A stretch of DNA of 64,000 nt from JAICKN01 sp036489565 (GCA_036489565.1 DASXFN010000016.1:1-64000); one strand, 5' to 3'; shown: positions 49,707 through 59,766, numbered from the stretch's first letter. The notes: generated from the letters alone by a model not told the origin. Made by a program: numbers and translations.

Positions 49707-50843
49707 TTGAATGATGCGCCTGGCTGTCCGGAAAAATCGTACTGTCCCTGGCGTGCGGCGCTGGCGCTCACTCTCGGCTTGCGTGTGTTCTATTCAGGCG
49801 TAGCGGCGATTTTCGCCGCGGTCATTCCCGTTAATTTGCAGTTGATGCGCTCCAACGCTTTTACCGATACTCTTCCTCTTCCGAGCCATACCTTCCGTTA
49901 CTTATTTTTTGATGCATGGCTTCGGTTCGACACTCTGTGGTACTTGCGCATTGCTCGGTTTGGATATGACCGAGCTGGCTCGATTGTTTTCTACCCGCTG
50001 TATCCAATCCTTATTCGGCTTGCGAGTGTCGTTGGGAATGCTCTGGCATCGGCATTATTTATTTCTACACTGGCAACTTTCTTTTTGTTTTGGGGATTGC
50101 AGAAGTTGCTGCTTTTGGATTTCTCCGCCGATAAAGTCCGCCGCGCATTACTGATCTGCGCCGTGTGGCCAGCCAGCTTCATATTTTTTGCTGGATACAC
50201 GGAATCTTTGCTGCTGGCGTTGATTCTCTGGTCACTCTACGCCGCACGGCGCGATTGGTGGGCCCTCGCAGCCCTTGCGGCGTTTGCGGCCTGCCTTACA
50301 AAAGCGGTGGGCGTTCTCGTACTCGTGCCGCTCGTGGTCATCGCCTGGCGTCGCCGCAGCTTCAAGGCATGGCCAATTTTGCTGGCCCCTTCAGGTTCAG
50401 CGGCATTTCTTCTATGGCTCCGCATTAGCGGGCGCGGAACGCCAACCGACGCTTTTGCACGCTATTGGCACATTACCTTTTCCTGGCCCTGGGCGACTTT
50501 GTGGACTGCTTGCCTAGGTCTCTCGCATTCTTTCAACGTGATCGTGGCATTCAATCTATTATTTGTGTTTTTGTTCTGCTGGTTCGTTCTCGTCAGCCGC
50601 ATGGACTCGGCATACAAACTGTATGCACTTGCCGCCATACTGTTGTTCCTGACCAAACACATCGATCCTCCGCTCCAGAGCACGGCCCGTTACCTGCTTA
50701 TCGTTTTCCCGGCGTACATGGGGGTAGAGAATTATTTTGAAGGCACGCAGTTGAAGGCGAGATTCGGAATCCTATGTATGATTCTGATGGTGGCCAATCT
50801 CGGCCTCATGTGGCTTTATTTGGGATGGTCGCTTGTGCTTTAA
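49707..50843 (+). CDS. Membrane mannosyltransferase-like protein (PIG-V / Mannosyl_trans2 type)
   Basis: A 378-residue polytopic protein with about nine membrane helices. An acidic loop after the first helix, FDAWLRFDTLWYLRIARFGYDRAGSIVFYPLYPILIRL near 68-106, matches the 'W.rwDs.wYl.IA..GY....FfPlyP' signature of GPI mannosyltransferase-II-like proteins, which use lipid-linked mannose. The TTG start has GAGGGA ten bases before; the first methionine, at residue 47, would lose a helix. Divergent from the carboxyltransferase. Role may be in glycosylating envelope proteins or lipids. Confidence 0.72.
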   Translation: MNDAPGCPEKSYCPWRAALALTLGLRVFYSGVAAIFAAVIPVNLQLMRSNAFTDTLPLPSHTFRYLFFDAWLRFDTLWYLRIARFGYDRAGSIVFYPLYPILIRLASVVGNALASALFISTLATFFLFWGLQKLLLLDFSADKVRRALLICAVWPASFIFFAGYTESLLLALILWSLYAARRDWWALAALAAFAACLTKAVGVLVLVPLVVIAWRRRSFKAWPILLAPSGSAAFLLWLRISGRGTPTDAFARYWHITFSWPWATLWTACLGLSHSFNVIVAFNLLFVFLFCWFVLVSRMDSAYKLYALAAILLFLTKHIDPPLQSTARYLLIVFPAYMGVENYFEGTQLKARFGILCMILMVANLGLMWLYLGWSLVL

Positions 50844-50882
50844 AGACGCAGAGTGAGTGCACCAGGCGTCCTAGCTTGAAAG

Positions 50883-52499
50883 TCAAATCTTGTGTTTCGG
50901 CAGAAATTCCATGCCGCTGTTCGGTTCAATGGAGAACTTTCGCTTCCCATTCAAAGTGTGCAGCGTGACGTGCGTTTTTTCAGGAGCAATTCCGGTCGCG
51001 CCGCGTAGCTGGCCGTTCCGATCGGTGGTCAGGCGAACTACATTATTGCTGCGAAATAAAAATTTACCGTTCAAAAGGCACTCCGCCACGCCCGGTTTTC
51101 CCGAGTACTTCAACTCCGCTGATTGGCCTCCCGGCAAGCGCAGGCGATAGCTGGAACTCGTTCCGTCAGCGTTGGGGCGTAAATTCCATTCCAAACCATT
51201 TTCGTCTCGCCGCGCGCCAGCGAGCCGCCAGGTAAAGTCCAGGAAGACGAGAGCTGCGGGAGAGTAGTCTCCTTTGTCGGGCGTGAATTTACCGTTCAGC
51301 GGGTCCATCTGCTGTAGGAACTTTCCCGCGCGAGAAATCGCGTGCACCCATTGCTGCATAAGATGGGCGAGGTCGGCGGGCTTGCCATAGTGTTCCATCC
51401 ATCGCGGCGCGCGCAGCGCGGTAAGCGCCTGTGAGGCACCGCCCCAGGAGTTACGAGGAATCGGGCGAACGAATGCCGGATCGTCCATGGCAACCGAAGG
51501 CAAGGGATAAGAAGCCCAGAACGCCGCGGGATTGTGGATTTGCTTCTTGTAGATTGTGTCGAATAATTTTTGATCAACCACGTGCTCTCCGAGGACGCGG
51601 CTAATGACGTCTCCGCGAACGTGCACGAATTTATTCTGGGCGTCGAGGTCATAGAAGGCAGCGTCATCCGGTGAGTACAACTTATCCAGAATCGCGGTGC
51701 GAATGGTTTCCGCGTCCGCCAGCCAGTGGTCCGCTTCGGAATTTTTCCCCAGCGCGCGTGCCATGGCGGCCAGAGCAATACGCCCTCCATAAACAGTCGC
51801 GGAAAGATCGGGCGATAGCCGAGGCAAAGATGGGAGCGTGGGGCATTTGCGGGCATCGTGATCAGGACAAGAGTTGGGCATTCCCGACCATCGAGGGCTG
51901 TTGTCATGGCCTGTGTCCCACGTGCAAAAGCCCTCGCAAAGTCCAGTGTGCCGGGTATCGCGATAGCGGCGCAGCCACGCATCCCAGCGGGCACATGCCG
52001 GATAGGCCTTTTCCAGAAGCTCGCTGTCGCCGGTCTGTTGCGAAAGTTCCCACGCGGTGGCCGCAATCGGCACGACCATTTGAATCTGCGAAAGGCCGGT
52101 GGCCTTAGCTCTAATCCAGCAGGGAATTTGACCATCCTCGCGTTGTCGGGCAAAAAAAGAAAAATGATTATTTCGCGCCACGTCAGGGCGAATCTGCGAA
52201 TAAACCAAGCCTTCCTGGGGAGCGCATTCCAACCAGATTCCCTGGTACGCGCTGCCTTCGATCAGCACCGGGTGGGGATACGAGGGCAGAGTAACTACGT
52301 TGGCAGCCAGCACCTTGAGCGCATGGTGATAAGTGGCCTGGTAGTGATGGTCGGTTGTTTCAAATGAAATGGCTGCCTGCGCATGGGAATGGGTTGGGGC
52401 TGGTGTGGTGGAAGAGGATAGCGTTTGGCCGAAAAGCGGGCGTAAAGAAGTTGCGCCCGCAAACACGCCAGCTTTGGTTAGGAACTCGCGCCTGTTCAT
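50883..52499 (-). CDS. Exported alpha/alpha-barrel glycoside hydrolase (MGH1/GH63-like)
   Basis: A 538-residue exported enzyme with a Tat-type signal (NRREFLTKAGVFAGATSL, about 2-20). The catalytic part has the trehalase/GH63-like (alpha/alpha)6-barrel pattern: GIWLECAPQEG..YSQIRPD near 90-107, GFCTWDTGHDNSPRW near 192-206 (acidic pair and aromatic cleft), DPAFVRPIPRNSWGGASQALTAL near 340-362. The C-terminal 100 residues are a beta domain with a 'LNGKFLFRSNNVVRLTTDRNGQL' segment. ATG at 52499 is preferred to a TTG seven codons upstream. Pairs with GH28 ten bases upstream; likely plant-polysaccharide use. Confidence 0.7.
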   Translation of the reverse strand: MNRREFLTKAGVFAGATSLRPLFGQTLSSSTTPAPTHSHAQAAISFETTDHHYQATYHHALKVLAANVVTLPSYPHPVLIEGSAYQGIWLECAPQEGLVYSQIRPDVARNNHFSFFARQREDGQIPCWIRAKATGLSQIQMVVPIAATAWELSQQTGDSELLEKAYPACARWDAWLRRYRDTRHTGLCEGFCTWDTGHDNSPRWSGMPNSCPDHDARKCPTLPSLPRLSPDLSATVYGGRIALAAMARALGKNSEADHWLADAETIRTAILDKLYSPDDAAFYDLDAQNKFVHVRGDVISRVLGEHVVDQKLFDTIYKKQIHNPAAFWASYPLPSVAMDDPAFVRPIPRNSWGGASQALTALRAPRWMEHYGKPADLAHLMQQWVHAISRAGKFLQQMDPLNGKFTPDKGDYSPAALVFLDFTWRLAGARRDENGLEWNLRPNADGTSSSYRLRLPGGQSAELKYSGKPGVAECLLNGKFLFRSNNVVRLTTDRNGQLRGATGIAPEKTHVTLHTLNGKRKFSIEPNSGMEFLPKHKI

Positions 52500-52509
52500 G
52501 GGGAGTCTT

Positions 52510-54129
52510 TCAGAATTCAAGGCTGCTTATATTGTCTTCTGTCCTGTCAGGAAAATCACGGCTGCCGAAGCTACGGAAATTTTTTACATCTTTCAAAGCA
52601 TAACCTGCGGTATTCTTCCCGGCCTTTACGCGGAATAAGTCTACTCCCTCTACATCCTGCATCCAGAAGGCCGCCCGCGCGTCAGGCTGGACGGTGGCAA
52701 TTTCAATATTGCTGAACTCCACATTGCGCGCATGCCGTATAAAAAATCCTCGCGCGGGCAGCGTGCCGAACATCGAGGCCTCAGGATAACCGGTCTCTTT
52801 CTCCGGGGGATTGAGAGCCGCCCACTCCTTTGTGCCTCCGCCCAATTGCTGTAGATACACGTCAGAAATCTTTACGTCTTCAATGTAACTGCCGGGAACG
52901 CCGCTGATGATGGAAGGATATTCCGCAACGGCATTTGAGCTGACGATGTTGCTGATGAGGACGCGCCTCAGCACTCCCGGAGCCATCCCCTGCGGCCCGC
53001 GCATTCTCGCTCCCAGCCGCAGAAACAAAGGGGAGTGCACAACGCCGCGCATCGTGATGTTGGTGATCGCGATGTCCTCGATTTGCGCGCCGTCCACCGT
53101 TTCTAACGCAAGACCACGGCAGCTTTCAAAGATGCAATTCGAGATTGTGATGTTCTTGAAGCCCCCATTCGATTCAGTTCCGCACTTGATGCGCCCGATT
53201 GGAGCACGGAAGCCCAGCGGATACTGCATGCGCTTGAATGTTCCATCGAGTAGCGTGCCGTAGTCATAAATTCCCGTGACGTAGCAGTTGCTGATGGTGA
53301 CGTTTTCGGTGGCACGCGGATAACCTAGCGCGAAAGAACTTTTCGGGCAGATCGCGTCATCCCATGGGGAATTAACCGTGCAGTTGGAGACGCGCACGTT
53401 CTTGCAGCAATCGATGTCCATGCCGTCGCGGTTGGTGTCAATCTTCAACCCGTCAATGGTTACGTTGTCCACGCCTGTCAGCAGGATGCCGAAGTGTCCG
53501 CCTTGAAGAATGGAAAAATCCCGCAAAATTACATTGCGGCAATTCTTGAGCGCAATCGCTTTGTTGCCAACGCCGGGGCTTTCTGCGCGAGGGATCTCGT
53601 TGGAGTCACCCCGGCTTAATCCTTTGCCCCAAATTAAACCCGGCCCAAGAATGGCTACGTCATGCAGGTCTTCGCCCCAAAGCAGGCTGTTATGCCAGTG
53701 GTTGTGGCCAAAGTCCTGAAATTTTTCCCAGGGCTGCGGCGGACCAGCCGGATCGTAACCGCCGGTTGTGGTGCTTTCGGGAGGAACACTCGCTGCCAGA
53801 ATGGTGGCGCCCGCATCCAGGTAAAGCGCAACCGAACTTTTTAAATGGATCGAATAACAAAGGTAGGTTCCGGAAGGAAAGAGAACGGTGCCGCCGCCAG
53901 CCGCAGCGGCCGCTTCAATAGCTTTATTGACTGCCGGGGTGTCTAGCGTCTTACCGTTGCCGGTAGCACCAAAAGCCAGCACGTTGAACGCGCCAGCCGC
54001 ATGTTCGCGGGGAGATCCGGAAGATGGCGATTGCGGCGTGGGAGTCTGTCCCCAGACCGACACTGAGCCAATCCCCGCTGCAAAAGTGCCTGCCAAAAAG
54101 TCTTTTCTCGTTATTCCATTAGAGAACAC
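52510..54129 (-). CDS. Exported GH28-family polygalacturonase-like enzyme
   Basis: A 539-residue exported beta-helix enzyme. An N-terminal signal (TRKDFLAGTFAAGIGSVSVWGQ, about 7-28) has an Arg-Lys Tat-like pair. The helix contains FNVLAFGATGNGKTLDTPAVNKAIEAA near 48-74 and the active-site strands NRDGMDID at 233-240 and WDDAICPKSS at 256-265, in place of the usual NTD..DD. The third acidic and the His of a GHG turn are not clearly seen, so catalytic detail is uncertain. Galacturonan or another plant pectin is the likely substrate. First gene of a GH28-barrel pair. Confidence 0.75.
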   Translation of the reverse strand: MFSNGITRKDFLAGTFAAGIGSVSVWGQTPTPQSPSSGSPREHAAGAFNVLAFGATGNGKTLDTPAVNKAIEAAAAAGGGTVLFPSGTYLCYSIHLKSSVALYLDAGATILAASVPPESTTTGGYDPAGPPQPWEKFQDFGHNHWHNSLLWGEDLHDVAILGPGLIWGKGLSRGDSNEIPRAESPGVGNKAIALKNCRNVILRDFSILQGGHFGILLTGVDNVTIDGLKIDTNRDGMDIDCCKNVRVSNCTVNSPWDDAICPKSSFALGYPRATENVTISNCYVTGIYDYGTLLDGTFKRMQYPLGFRAPIGRIKCGTESNGGFKNITISNCIFESCRGLALETVDGAQIEDIAITNITMRGVVHSPLFLRLGARMRGPQGMAPGVLRRVLISNIVSSNAVAEYPSIISGVPGSYIEDVKISDVYLQQLGGGTKEWAALNPPEKETGYPEASMFGTLPARGFFIRHARNVEFSNIEIATVQPDARAAFWMQDVEGVDLFRVKAGKNTAGYALKDVKNFRSFGSRDFPDRTEDNISSLEF

Positions 54130-54312
54130 GTTTCCCTCTTCGGTTGAGATTTACTTTTGCGAGAGCAAGCAAATACCTCAAATGCAAGTTTCATAGAGTA
54201 AAGATTTCAGCTCGACCGAAACAATACATTATCCCACTGCGGCCGAACGATCTTTTCATTTCAATTAGAATGGAGGTTGATTTCGCATCTCTCTCATCGC
54301 AAGGAAAATCAT

Positions 54313-55479
54313 TTGCTAACACGGCGTAATTTTATGTCTGCGGGATTGCAGATGGCTGGGAGCATCGTTGCGGCTTCCACGGTCACCGGCCTACTTACCG
54401 GATGCGCTCATTCTGTTCACGAACATCCCGCGGTCGCGCCTGCCGATCGTGAGATCATCGGCCAAGGCTCACTGAAGGCGCATGCCGCTGCTCATGGCCT
54501 ATTGGCGGGCGCCGCGGTAAACACACGGCTGTTGCGTTCGGACGCGAATTACGTGCGCACACTGCGGGAACAGTACAGCATCGTGGTCGCAGAAAACGCC
54601 ATGAAGTGGGGGCCTTTGCGTCCGGCGCCCGACAAATATTTCTTTGACGAGGCTGACGCCCTGGTCTCATTCGCGGAACAAAACAATATCAAAGTACGAG
54701 GCCATAACCTCGCATGGCATGAGGAATTGCCAGACTGGTTTGCGTCCACGGTAAATAAAGAAAACGCACAGCGATTTCTTACCGACCACATCGCTACGGT
54801 CGCGGGCCGCTACAAAGGTAAAATCCGCTCCTGGGACGTAGTGAACGAAGCGATCCAGTCCAAGGATGGGCGCACCGACGGACTGCGAAAATCTCCCTGG
54901 TTTGAATTGCTCGGGCCCGGCTACATTGACATTGCTTTTCGCGCCGCGCGCCAGGCCGATCCTCATGCGCTCCTTACTTACAATGATTACGGAGTCGAAT
55001 ATGATAACGATGAAGACGGCCGGAAACGAGAGTTTATATTGCAGTTGCTGCGGCGTATGAAGGCAGACAATGTTCCGCTTGACGCCCTGGGAATTCAGTC
55101 TCACATAAGGGCTGGTTCCACATCTTCGTTCGGCAAAGGAATTCAAGACTACATTGCCAGCGCCCGCGCTATGGGCCTTCAGGTTTTTTTAACTGAGTTG
55201 GATGTGAATGAAGATGACCTGCCCTACAACGATGTGGCGCAGCGCGATCACGCGATTGCCGAAGTCTATCGCAACTATTTAGATACAGTGCTTCCCGATC
55301 CCGCCGTCAAGTCGGTGCTTACCTGGGGCGTAACAGATCGCTATACCTGGTTGAATGGTCCAACGCAAAAAAAGAAGCAACCGAACCGACCGCAACGGCC
55401 CCTGCCCTTCGATGACAACTACCAGCCCAAAGAAGCGTTCTTCGCCATGCGGGATTGTTTTGACCGACGGCCAGTTTGA
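54313..55479 (+). CDS. Lipoprotein GH10 endo-beta-1,4-xylanase
   Basis: A 388-residue exported xylanase. The TTG start has AAGGA seven bases before it. A Tat-type twin arginine (Arg4-Arg5-Asn-Phe) and a lipobox LTGC (Cys31) follow, so it is probably Tat-exported and lipid-anchored. Catalytic acid/base Glu179 (WDVVNEAIQ) and nucleophile Glu295 (FLTELDVNE) are intact, with HNLAWHEELPDWF and NDYGVE typical of GH10. Divergent from GH28; a TTG at 54277 is also open but lies directly on a GGAGG. Acts on plant xylan. Confidence 0.88.
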   Translation: MLTRRNFMSAGLQMAGSIVAASTVTGLLTGCAHSVHEHPAVAPADREIIGQGSLKAHAAAHGLLAGAAVNTRLLRSDANYVRTLREQYSIVVAENAMKWGPLRPAPDKYFFDEADALVSFAEQNNIKVRGHNLAWHEELPDWFASTVNKENAQRFLTDHIATVAGRYKGKIRSWDVVNEAIQSKDGRTDGLRKSPWFELLGPGYIDIAFRAARQADPHALLTYNDYGVEYDNDEDGRKREFILQLLRRMKADNVPLDALGIQSHIRAGSTSSFGKGIQDYIASARAMGLQVFLTELDVNEDDLPYNDVAQRDHAIAEVYRNYLDTVLPDPAVKSVLTWGVTDRYTWLNGPTQKKKQPNRPQRPLPFDDNYQPKEAFFAMRDCFDRRPV

Positions 55480-55604
55480 CGCTGGGCGTCGCTAACTAGA
55501 CAGATTCAATCCAGCCATTTTGCCGCGCTTGCGGAGTCCACGATTCGGTGATTTGAGTTTCACAGAGTGAACGTGAATGGAGTCGCCGAAACCAGGCTGC
55601 GACT

Positions 55605-57080
55605 CTAAGCTTTCGGCTGTCCCGCCGCGGAACCCAGAGTAAAGTAAAATGTTGCGCCTTTCTCCACCGCGCCGACGGCCCAAGTCTCGCCTCCGTGGCG
55701 GCGCACAATCCTTTGCACCGTGGCCAGCCCGATTCCATTTCCCGGAAACTCGTCCTTGGAGTGCAGCCGTTGAAAAGGTTGAAATAAACGGGTCGCGGAG
55801 CGCGGATCGAAGCCGGCGCCGTCATCGCGCACGAAGTACACGGTCCGGCCCTTGTTTCCCTCCGCGCCAAACTGAATGCGCGATTCTTTATGGCCGGAGG
55901 TATATTTCCAGGAATTTCGCAGAAGGTTCTCCAGAACGATTCGCAGCAGGCGAACGTCGCCTTGCGCATTCTCCGTGTTGGAAATCACAAATTCAACTTT
56001 TCGTTGGGGATGACTATGGCAAAGTTCCTCGGCGATTGAATGGGCAATTTTGCTGAGGTCAACTTTTTCCATATGCATGGCGCTGGTGCTCACACGCGAT
56101 AGGTTGAGCAGATCCTCAATCAGTTCGGTCATTCGCTTTCCCGCGTTACGAATGTGCTCGATCAGTTCGCGGCCGCCCGTATTCAGCTTCTCTCCATGCT
56201 GCTGGATGAGCAGATAGATGAAACCGTTGAGCGCGTCGAGTGGCCCCCGCAGATCATGCGAAACCGAATACGAGAACGCCTCAAGTTCGCGGTTCGCAGA
56301 GAGCAATTCGCGAGTCCGTTCGGAAACCCGGTCCTCCAGTTCGTTGTGCGCCTGTTGCAGCGCGCCCTCGCGCAGTTGGATTTCGCGCAGCATTTCGTTG
56401 AACGACTCGATCAAAACGGAAACTTCGTCGCGTTCTCCAACATCGGCGACGCGGACGGAATAATCCTTGTCACGGGAGACCCGGCGAGCGGTCTCGGCGA
56501 GGTTCACGATTGGCTGAGATACCGATTTGCGAAACGCGGATGAGACCAGCAAAGCAAACAATAACGAAACCAGCAGCACTACCATCGCAATCAGCGCATA
56601 GCGTGCCAGGCGCTTATCAATTTCGTGCAGGTCCGCCAGAATATACACAAAACCAATTACTTTCCCTTCGGACAAAATTTTTCGCACGAGAAGAACGTGA
56701 CTGGTGCCGAATCGGTAAGTTTCTATCTGATCTTCAGAAATCGCGGGGATCGTGAGAAGTTTGCCTTCGCCGGCACGGCTATATTGCGCAAAGGGGTGAT
56801 CGTCCACCGTAAAAATGCCCGCGGAGGCAATGTTGTTGGAACTTTTCAGAGCTGAAAGAGTGTTCGCGGCGGTTTGCGGATCGTTAAACAGGACCGCGGA
56901 AACGCTGTTGGAAGAGATGATTTGCGCCTGCGCCGAGAGGGTGTGTACCAGGCCCTCGCGAAACGTGATTTGATCGTAAGCAAAGAATGCGATACACGCC
57001 AGCAGCAAAGCCGCGCCGCTTACCAGCATGTTCATGATGGTGAGCCTGGTCGAAATCGAACGTGTGCGTGGACTGTTCAT
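55605..57080 (-). CDS. Membrane histidine kinase with CHASE8-like sensor and HAMP
   Basis: A 491-residue kinase. TM1 about 13-35, a periplasmic CHASE8-like domain (about 36-158, with SAQAQIISSNSVSAVLFNDPQTA), TM2 about 161-183, HAMP about 184-236, a short coiled coil, HisKA with VSHDLRGP (His275), and HATPase with N box (LENLLRNSWKYT) and G boxes (DDGAGFD, GNGIGLATVQRIV). CHASE8 commonly pairs with YfiR. Its start overlaps the YfiR gene by four bases. Last gene of a four-gene operon. Confidence 0.88.
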   Translation of the reverse strand: MNSPRTRSISTRLTIMNMLVSGAALLLACIAFFAYDQITFREGLVHTLSAQAQIISSNSVSAVLFNDPQTAANTLSALKSSNNIASAGIFTVDDHPFAQYSRAGEGKLLTIPAISEDQIETYRFGTSHVLLVRKILSEGKVIGFVYILADLHEIDKRLARYALIAMVVLLVSLLFALLVSSAFRKSVSQPIVNLAETARRVSRDKDYSVRVADVGERDEVSVLIESFNEMLREIQLREGALQQAHNELEDRVSERTRELLSANRELEAFSYSVSHDLRGPLDALNGFIYLLIQQHGEKLNTGGRELIEHIRNAGKRMTELIEDLLNLSRVSTSAMHMEKVDLSKIAHSIAEELCHSHPQRKVEFVISNTENAQGDVRLLRIVLENLLRNSWKYTSGHKESRIQFGAEGNKGRTVYFVRDDGAGFDPRSATRLFQPFQRLHSKDEFPGNGIGLATVQRIVRRHGGETWAVGAVEKGATFYFTLGSAAGQPKA

Positions 57081-57712
57081 GGCTGGCCGTTCCGCAAGGG
57101 TTTATTGATGACTTTGCTGGCCACCTTGAGTAGTTCCGAGCTGAGCGTCAAGTGAGATTGCACGGCTGCGGCGCGGTTCACCTCAAAACGGATACGACCC
57201 TGTTGCATAACGAATCCGATTGTGCCGCCGCGTTCGGCGAAATGCGGAATATCGCTCACCGTCAGCTCTCCTGAACGCTGCGCGATCGCTAAAACGGTGT
57301 TTAACCGTGCTTCTTCCGACGAACTAATGAACAGAATGCCGCACGAGGAGGAGTCGTCAACCGTGGAAAGCCTTCGTACAGTGATAGCGCGGCCATCAAT
57401 CTTTTCTCCGGCCACAGTGGAATCGAGGATCGCGCCGAAAGGATCTTTCCCCAGCAAACAAATTTGCAGCGAGTCAGAGGCCTGCACCCGGTCCGGCGGC
57501 CATTGAACGAACTTGCCAAAGTTATAAAGATAGGCGGATTCCACCTGGAATTCGGTCGGGTGCGTCAGTTGCGCCGAACAAACTGGAATGAGTAACAAAA
57601 GAGAAAGCAGCGATGAAAAACAGGCGATCATATTGCGGAACCGCCGCACGCGGGAAATCCTGGCCGCCAACGATTTACGCTCGGAATGCAACCAACCGCC
57701 CGTAGTATTCAT
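57077..57712 (-). CDS. YfiR-family periplasmic protein (DUF4154)
   Basis: A 211-residue exported protein. Start uncertain: ATG at 57712 has GGAG three bases before it; a TTG at 57736 and a later ATG at 57631, just before the hydrophobic stretch ACFSSLLSLLLLIPVCSA, are alternatives. The mature part fits YfiR: EFQVESAYLYNFGKFVQWP, ICLLGKDPFG, CGILFISSSE and GGTIGFVMQQGRIRFEVNRAAA. In Pseudomonas YfiR represses the diguanylate cyclase YfiN from the periplasm. Here it sits between a TonB receptor and a kinase, so it may gate the kinase instead. Confidence 0.85.
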   Translation of the reverse strand: MNTTGGWLHSERKSLAARISRVRRFRNMIACFSSLLSLLLLIPVCSAQLTHPTEFQVESAYLYNFGKFVQWPPDRVQASDSLQICLLGKDPFGAILDSTVAGEKIDGRAITVRRLSTVDDSSSCGILFISSSEEARLNTVLAIAQRSGELTVSDIPHFAERGGTIGFVMQQGRIRFEVNRAAAVQSHLTLSSELLKVASKVINKPLRNGQP

Positions 57713-57747
57713 GCTCTCCACGTGATCTGTTGCCAAATGATTCGCCG

Positions 57748-59766
57748 TTAACGCTCGGCTCTCCAGGTAAGTTTCACGTAAGCTGCCCGGCGAATTCCAA
57801 TGGGGAGTTCACTCGGATCCCCCGTGCCCCATTCGAAGTGGTAGGGCTGAAACAAGTTTTGGCCTACCAGAGAAAGGTTCCATTCCTTCCTGGGGTTCCA
57901 GCCTAGTCGCAGATCCATGGTCTGATAAGCGCGCACTTTTTGCGCGGGAAGAGCGCTCTCATACCCGTACGTCTGGTCGAATTCAAATCGTTTGGAAATG
58001 TCGAAGCGGGATTGGATCTTTACCTGGTGAGCCGGGCTTGAACCTTCATAAGTAGGTACCGACCCCGTGGAACTGATGTCCGATCCCAGCGCGTTTGCAT
58101 GCATGTCAATGTCTACGTATGAATAAGAACCTGACAATTTCCACCACTGCCTGGGATTCCAATTGGGAGCGATTTCAAAACCGGTAGTCGTTCCGGCAAT
58201 GGCATTCTCATAAAAAATAGTGAGATCGTTTCCAACCAGTGTGGGCAAGCCGAAACTCTGCAAGTTGTCGTAGTTGTTGTGGAACACATCCAAATCAACG
58301 TAGAGCTTGGGCGTTAGTAACTGGCGGTAGCCGCCCTCGTAGCCGAGTGATTTTTCCGATTGAAATTGCGGATTGCCGGAAACCAGCAGAAAAATGGGCG
58401 GCGCAGCCGAAATTTCTCCGGCGTTGATCTGAATGCCTTCTTCAATGCGCGACGGCGTCGTTACAGCGCGGGTGACCGCGGCCCAGAAGCTCTGATGCCG
58501 ATTGAACTTCCACAAGCCGCGCACCGTCGGCTGCACGTCGAAGCCGCTGAAATTATTGTGCTGCAGTTTGGCCCCGAGCGTCAGCGTAAAGCGATCATCC
58601 ACGAAATGGATTTCATCCTGAAGAAAGGCGCTGTAAATGTGGTCCGTGTTCGTTTCCGGCAAGACGTTCAAGACCGGCGTCTTGGGGATGTAGCGGTTGG
58701 GACTCCAGCGCAATCCGCCACCATAACTGACGTCCTGACGATCTCCGAACTTCAGATGGTGAAGAAAATCAATGTCAATGGTGTTTCGAGTTTCTCCAGA
58801 AAGCGGGCCAATGCGGATGGTCCGGTCGAAATAGGCTTGCAGATACAGGTTGGAGCCGTTATCCATGGTGCGTGTCCAACGGCCCAGCATATTTCCTCCC
58901 GATACTGAATCCACGAATGCGCTTGGGCCGGTTTCATGGGGTGCATCTCCACCATACATGTCCCCTTCAAGGGTGAAATCGTTGCGCGAATCTATGTTCC
59001 AATCGGCGCGAAATCCGCCGCGCGCCTGGTTCCAGTCGTCGAAATTCTTATTGTCGGTATGAAATTCGGGACCTCGCAGAAATCCTTTGCCATAGACGCG
59101 ATAGTTAAAATTCTCGCCACGGTTTCCGCCATACTGGGCTTCCGCAAGAGTGTGGTCCACATTTCCGCCCAGCACGGAAACCATGACTCCCTGCGTCTCA
59201 GAGGCTTTTTTAGTAATAATGTTGATCACGCCATCGGCCGCGTTCGGTCCCCAAACTATTGCCCCGGGCCCCCGTATGACTTCAACGCGATCAATGTCCT
59301 CCAGCAATACATCCTGTACATCCCAATAAACGCCCGCGAACAATGGCGTGTACACGCTGCGCCCATCAATAAGCACCAGCACGGCTTTGGAAAAATTGCT
59401 TTCAGAGCCGCGTATTCCCACCGCCCAGGTATTTGAGTCAATGCGTCCCACTTCCACTCCCGGAGCGAGCCGCAATACGTCCGCGATGTCGGTAGCCCCG
59501 GATCGCCGAATGTCTTCCTGCGTAATCACATAGATCGCGGCTGATGTGTTCCAGACCTCTTCCGGCTCCTTGGTGACGGTTGTCACCTGCACGTCCCCAA
59601 GTTGTTCGAGGGTCAAATCCCTCACCGGATTATTGGATAGCAGGCTTGATTGCAATTGATCCGTCGAAGCGGTAGCAATCCACGCCGCAAACAATACGGC
59701 GCCTGCCGCAATCACAAAGATGAACGAGTGGGATGTCGAGAGAAACCAGCGCCGGAGGGTCCTCAT
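57748..59766 (-). CDS. TonB-dependent outer-membrane receptor
   Basis: A 672-residue receptor. Signal (about 1-35), a short linker, plug domain (about 55-180, with VTTVTKEPEEVWNTSAAIYVITQEDIRRSGATDIADVLRLAPGVEVGRI, GIRG and the IRGPGAIVWGPNAADGVINIITK box), then a 22-strand-type barrel ending in YVKLTWRAER. The TonB box is not obvious, possibly the 'VQVTTVTK' segment. It differs from classical siderophore receptors by the Q-rich plug start. Directly after the double-receiver gene, without a gap, and 36-60 bases before YfiR. Confidence 0.88.
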   Translation of the reverse strand: MRTLRRWFLSTSHSFIFVIAAGAVLFAAWIATASTDQLQSSLLSNNPVRDLTLEQLGDVQVTTVTKEPEEVWNTSAAIYVITQEDIRRSGATDIADVLRLAPGVEVGRIDSNTWAVGIRGSESNFSKAVLVLIDGRSVYTPLFAGVYWDVQDVLLEDIDRVEVIRGPGAIVWGPNAADGVINIITKKASETQGVMVSVLGGNVDHTLAEAQYGGNRGENFNYRVYGKGFLRGPEFHTDNKNFDDWNQARGGFRADWNIDSRNDFTLEGDMYGGDAPHETGPSAFVDSVSGGNMLGRWTRTMDNGSNLYLQAYFDRTIRIGPLSGETRNTIDIDFLHHLKFGDRQDVSYGGGLRWSPNRYIPKTPVLNVLPETNTDHIYSAFLQDEIHFVDDRFTLTLGAKLQHNNFSGFDVQPTVRGLWKFNRHQSFWAAVTRAVTTPSRIEEGIQINAGEISAAPPIFLLVSGNPQFQSEKSLGYEGGYRQLLTPKLYVDLDVFHNNYDNLQSFGLPTLVGNDLTIFYENAIAGTTTGFEIAPNWNPRQWWKLSGSYSYVDIDMHANALGSDISSTGSVPTYEGSSPAHQVKIQSRFDISKRFEFDQTYGYESALPAQKVRAYQTMDLRLGWNPRKEWNLSLVGQNLFQPYHFEWGTGDPSELPIGIRRAAYVKLTWRAER

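Noticed and set aside
57077..57736. YfiR start at the TTG at 57736
   Set aside because: No ribosome site precedes it; the ATG at 57712 or one nearer the signal sequence is more likely.
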